Shown: one piece after another, positions 5,978 through 6,299 of the stretch
How the letters are laid out: every line of letters begins with the position of its first letter
Numbering within the stretch: position 1 is the stretch's first letter
Origin: Roseiarcus sp049514155
GTDB taxonomy: Bacteria > Pseudomonadota > Alphaproteobacteria > Rhizobiales > Beijerinckiaceae
NCBI RefSeq assembly: GCF_049514155.1
Contig: NZ_JBEKVH010000192.1
Span: 1 to 6,299, forward strand
DNA: 6,299 nucleotides
Reading direction: 5' to 3'
Notes under the pieces: generated by a model
Seen by the model: only the letters and a program-made list of their open reading frames with translations
What the model was told of the DNA's origin: nothing
Databases searched by the model: none
Made by a program: the position numbers and the translations under genes

Positions 5978-6299
5978 ACACGGACGCGAGCGGCGGCAGC
6001 GCCGGGCCCGCGCCGGCGCCTGTCTTGGCGATCGCGTCGGCAATCTCCTGCAGATCCACCCGGCTTAGTTCCAACGTTGCGGCGGAGATCCAGCCATCCA
6101 CCTGCGCCGGGCGGCGGGCTCCCATGATCGCCCCGGTCACCCCCGGCCAAGCCAGCGTCCAGGCCGCGGCCACCGCGGCCGGAGTCACGCCATGCCGCTC
6201 TGCGATCGGCTTCAACGCGTCCGCTAGCGCCAGGTTTTGACGCAGCGGTTCGCCAGCGAAGTCTGCCCCGGCGGCTTTGTTGTAGTCAGGCCCGCGCGC
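5976..6299 (-). CDS. Aldo/keto reductase, C-terminal part
   Basis: The last 107 residues of an aldo/keto reductase are present; the gene runs off the right edge. The visible segment carries the family's C-terminal pattern: helix QNLALADALKPIAERHGVTP, then AAVAAAWTLAWPGVTGAIMG, then GARRPAQVDGWISAA with the basic GARxPxQ segment that contacts the NADP(H) phosphate region, then LSRVDLQEI near the end. The catalytic Asp-Tyr-Lys-His set lies in the missing N-terminal part. Enzymes of this group reduce or oxidise sugars and small carbonyl compounds with NADP(H); the substrate cannot be told from this piece. It is the gene directly before galM, 15 nt away, so its product and the mutarotase probably act on the same sugar or uronate. 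Confidence 0.9.
   Translation of the reverse strand, partial: ARGPDYNKAAGADFAGEPLRQNLALADALKPIAERHGVTPAAVAAAWTLAWPGVTGAIMGARRPAQVDGWISAATLELSRVDLQEIADAIAKTGAGAGPALPPLASV

Noticed and set aside
1..6299. CRISPR array, tRNA, rRNA, riboswitch or phage attachment site
   Set aside because: No spaced direct repeats, cloverleaf or conserved RNA element was seen on either strand.

Overview
The window looks like a piece of a high-GC alphaproteobacterial chromosome or large replicon. That placement rests on base composition and on the style of the IS66 and IS5 proteins; no 16S or other taxonomic marker is present, so it is an inference. It has two parts: a nested insertion-sequence block on the left (1 to about 1850) and a uronate-catabolism locus on the right (about 2000 to 6299).

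Left block. An IS66-family element enters from the left edge with its genes on the minus strand: tnpA (903-466), tnpB (469-113, overlapping tnpA by ATGA) and the first 14 codons of tnpC (42-1). Its outer end, beginning 5'-GTAA on the minus strand, lies at 979. The base after it falls inside an IS5-family transposase gene on the plus strand, of which only the C-terminal 279 residues remain (981-1820). The IS66 element therefore appears to have jumped into an older IS5-type element and destroyed it. A 250-bp stretch without a gene follows.

Right block. A GntR-family regulator of the FadR/FCD type (2075-2848, plus) faces a convergent minus-strand gene set. In transcription order this is an aldo/keto reductase (C-terminal part only, running off the right edge), a GalM-like aldose 1-epimerase (5960-4956), a 285-bp gap, kduI (4670-3834), kduD (3806-3045) and a possible 38-codon ORF (3048-2932) that overlaps the kduD stop by ATGA. 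KduI and KduD convert 5-keto-4-deoxyuronate, the product of unsaturated uronides from pectin-like polymers, to 2-keto-3-deoxygluconate. The reductase and mutarotase probably handle a sugar or uronate from the same source, and the GntR protein is the obvious candidate regulator. No lyase, transporter, KDG kinase or aldolase is visible here.

Points of most interest: the GalM-like protein has Gln where the family has its catalytic Glu; the short ORF coupled to kduD; the precise IS66/IS5 junction; and a palindrome in the gap before kduI that could be a regulator site. I see no wholly new system in this window.
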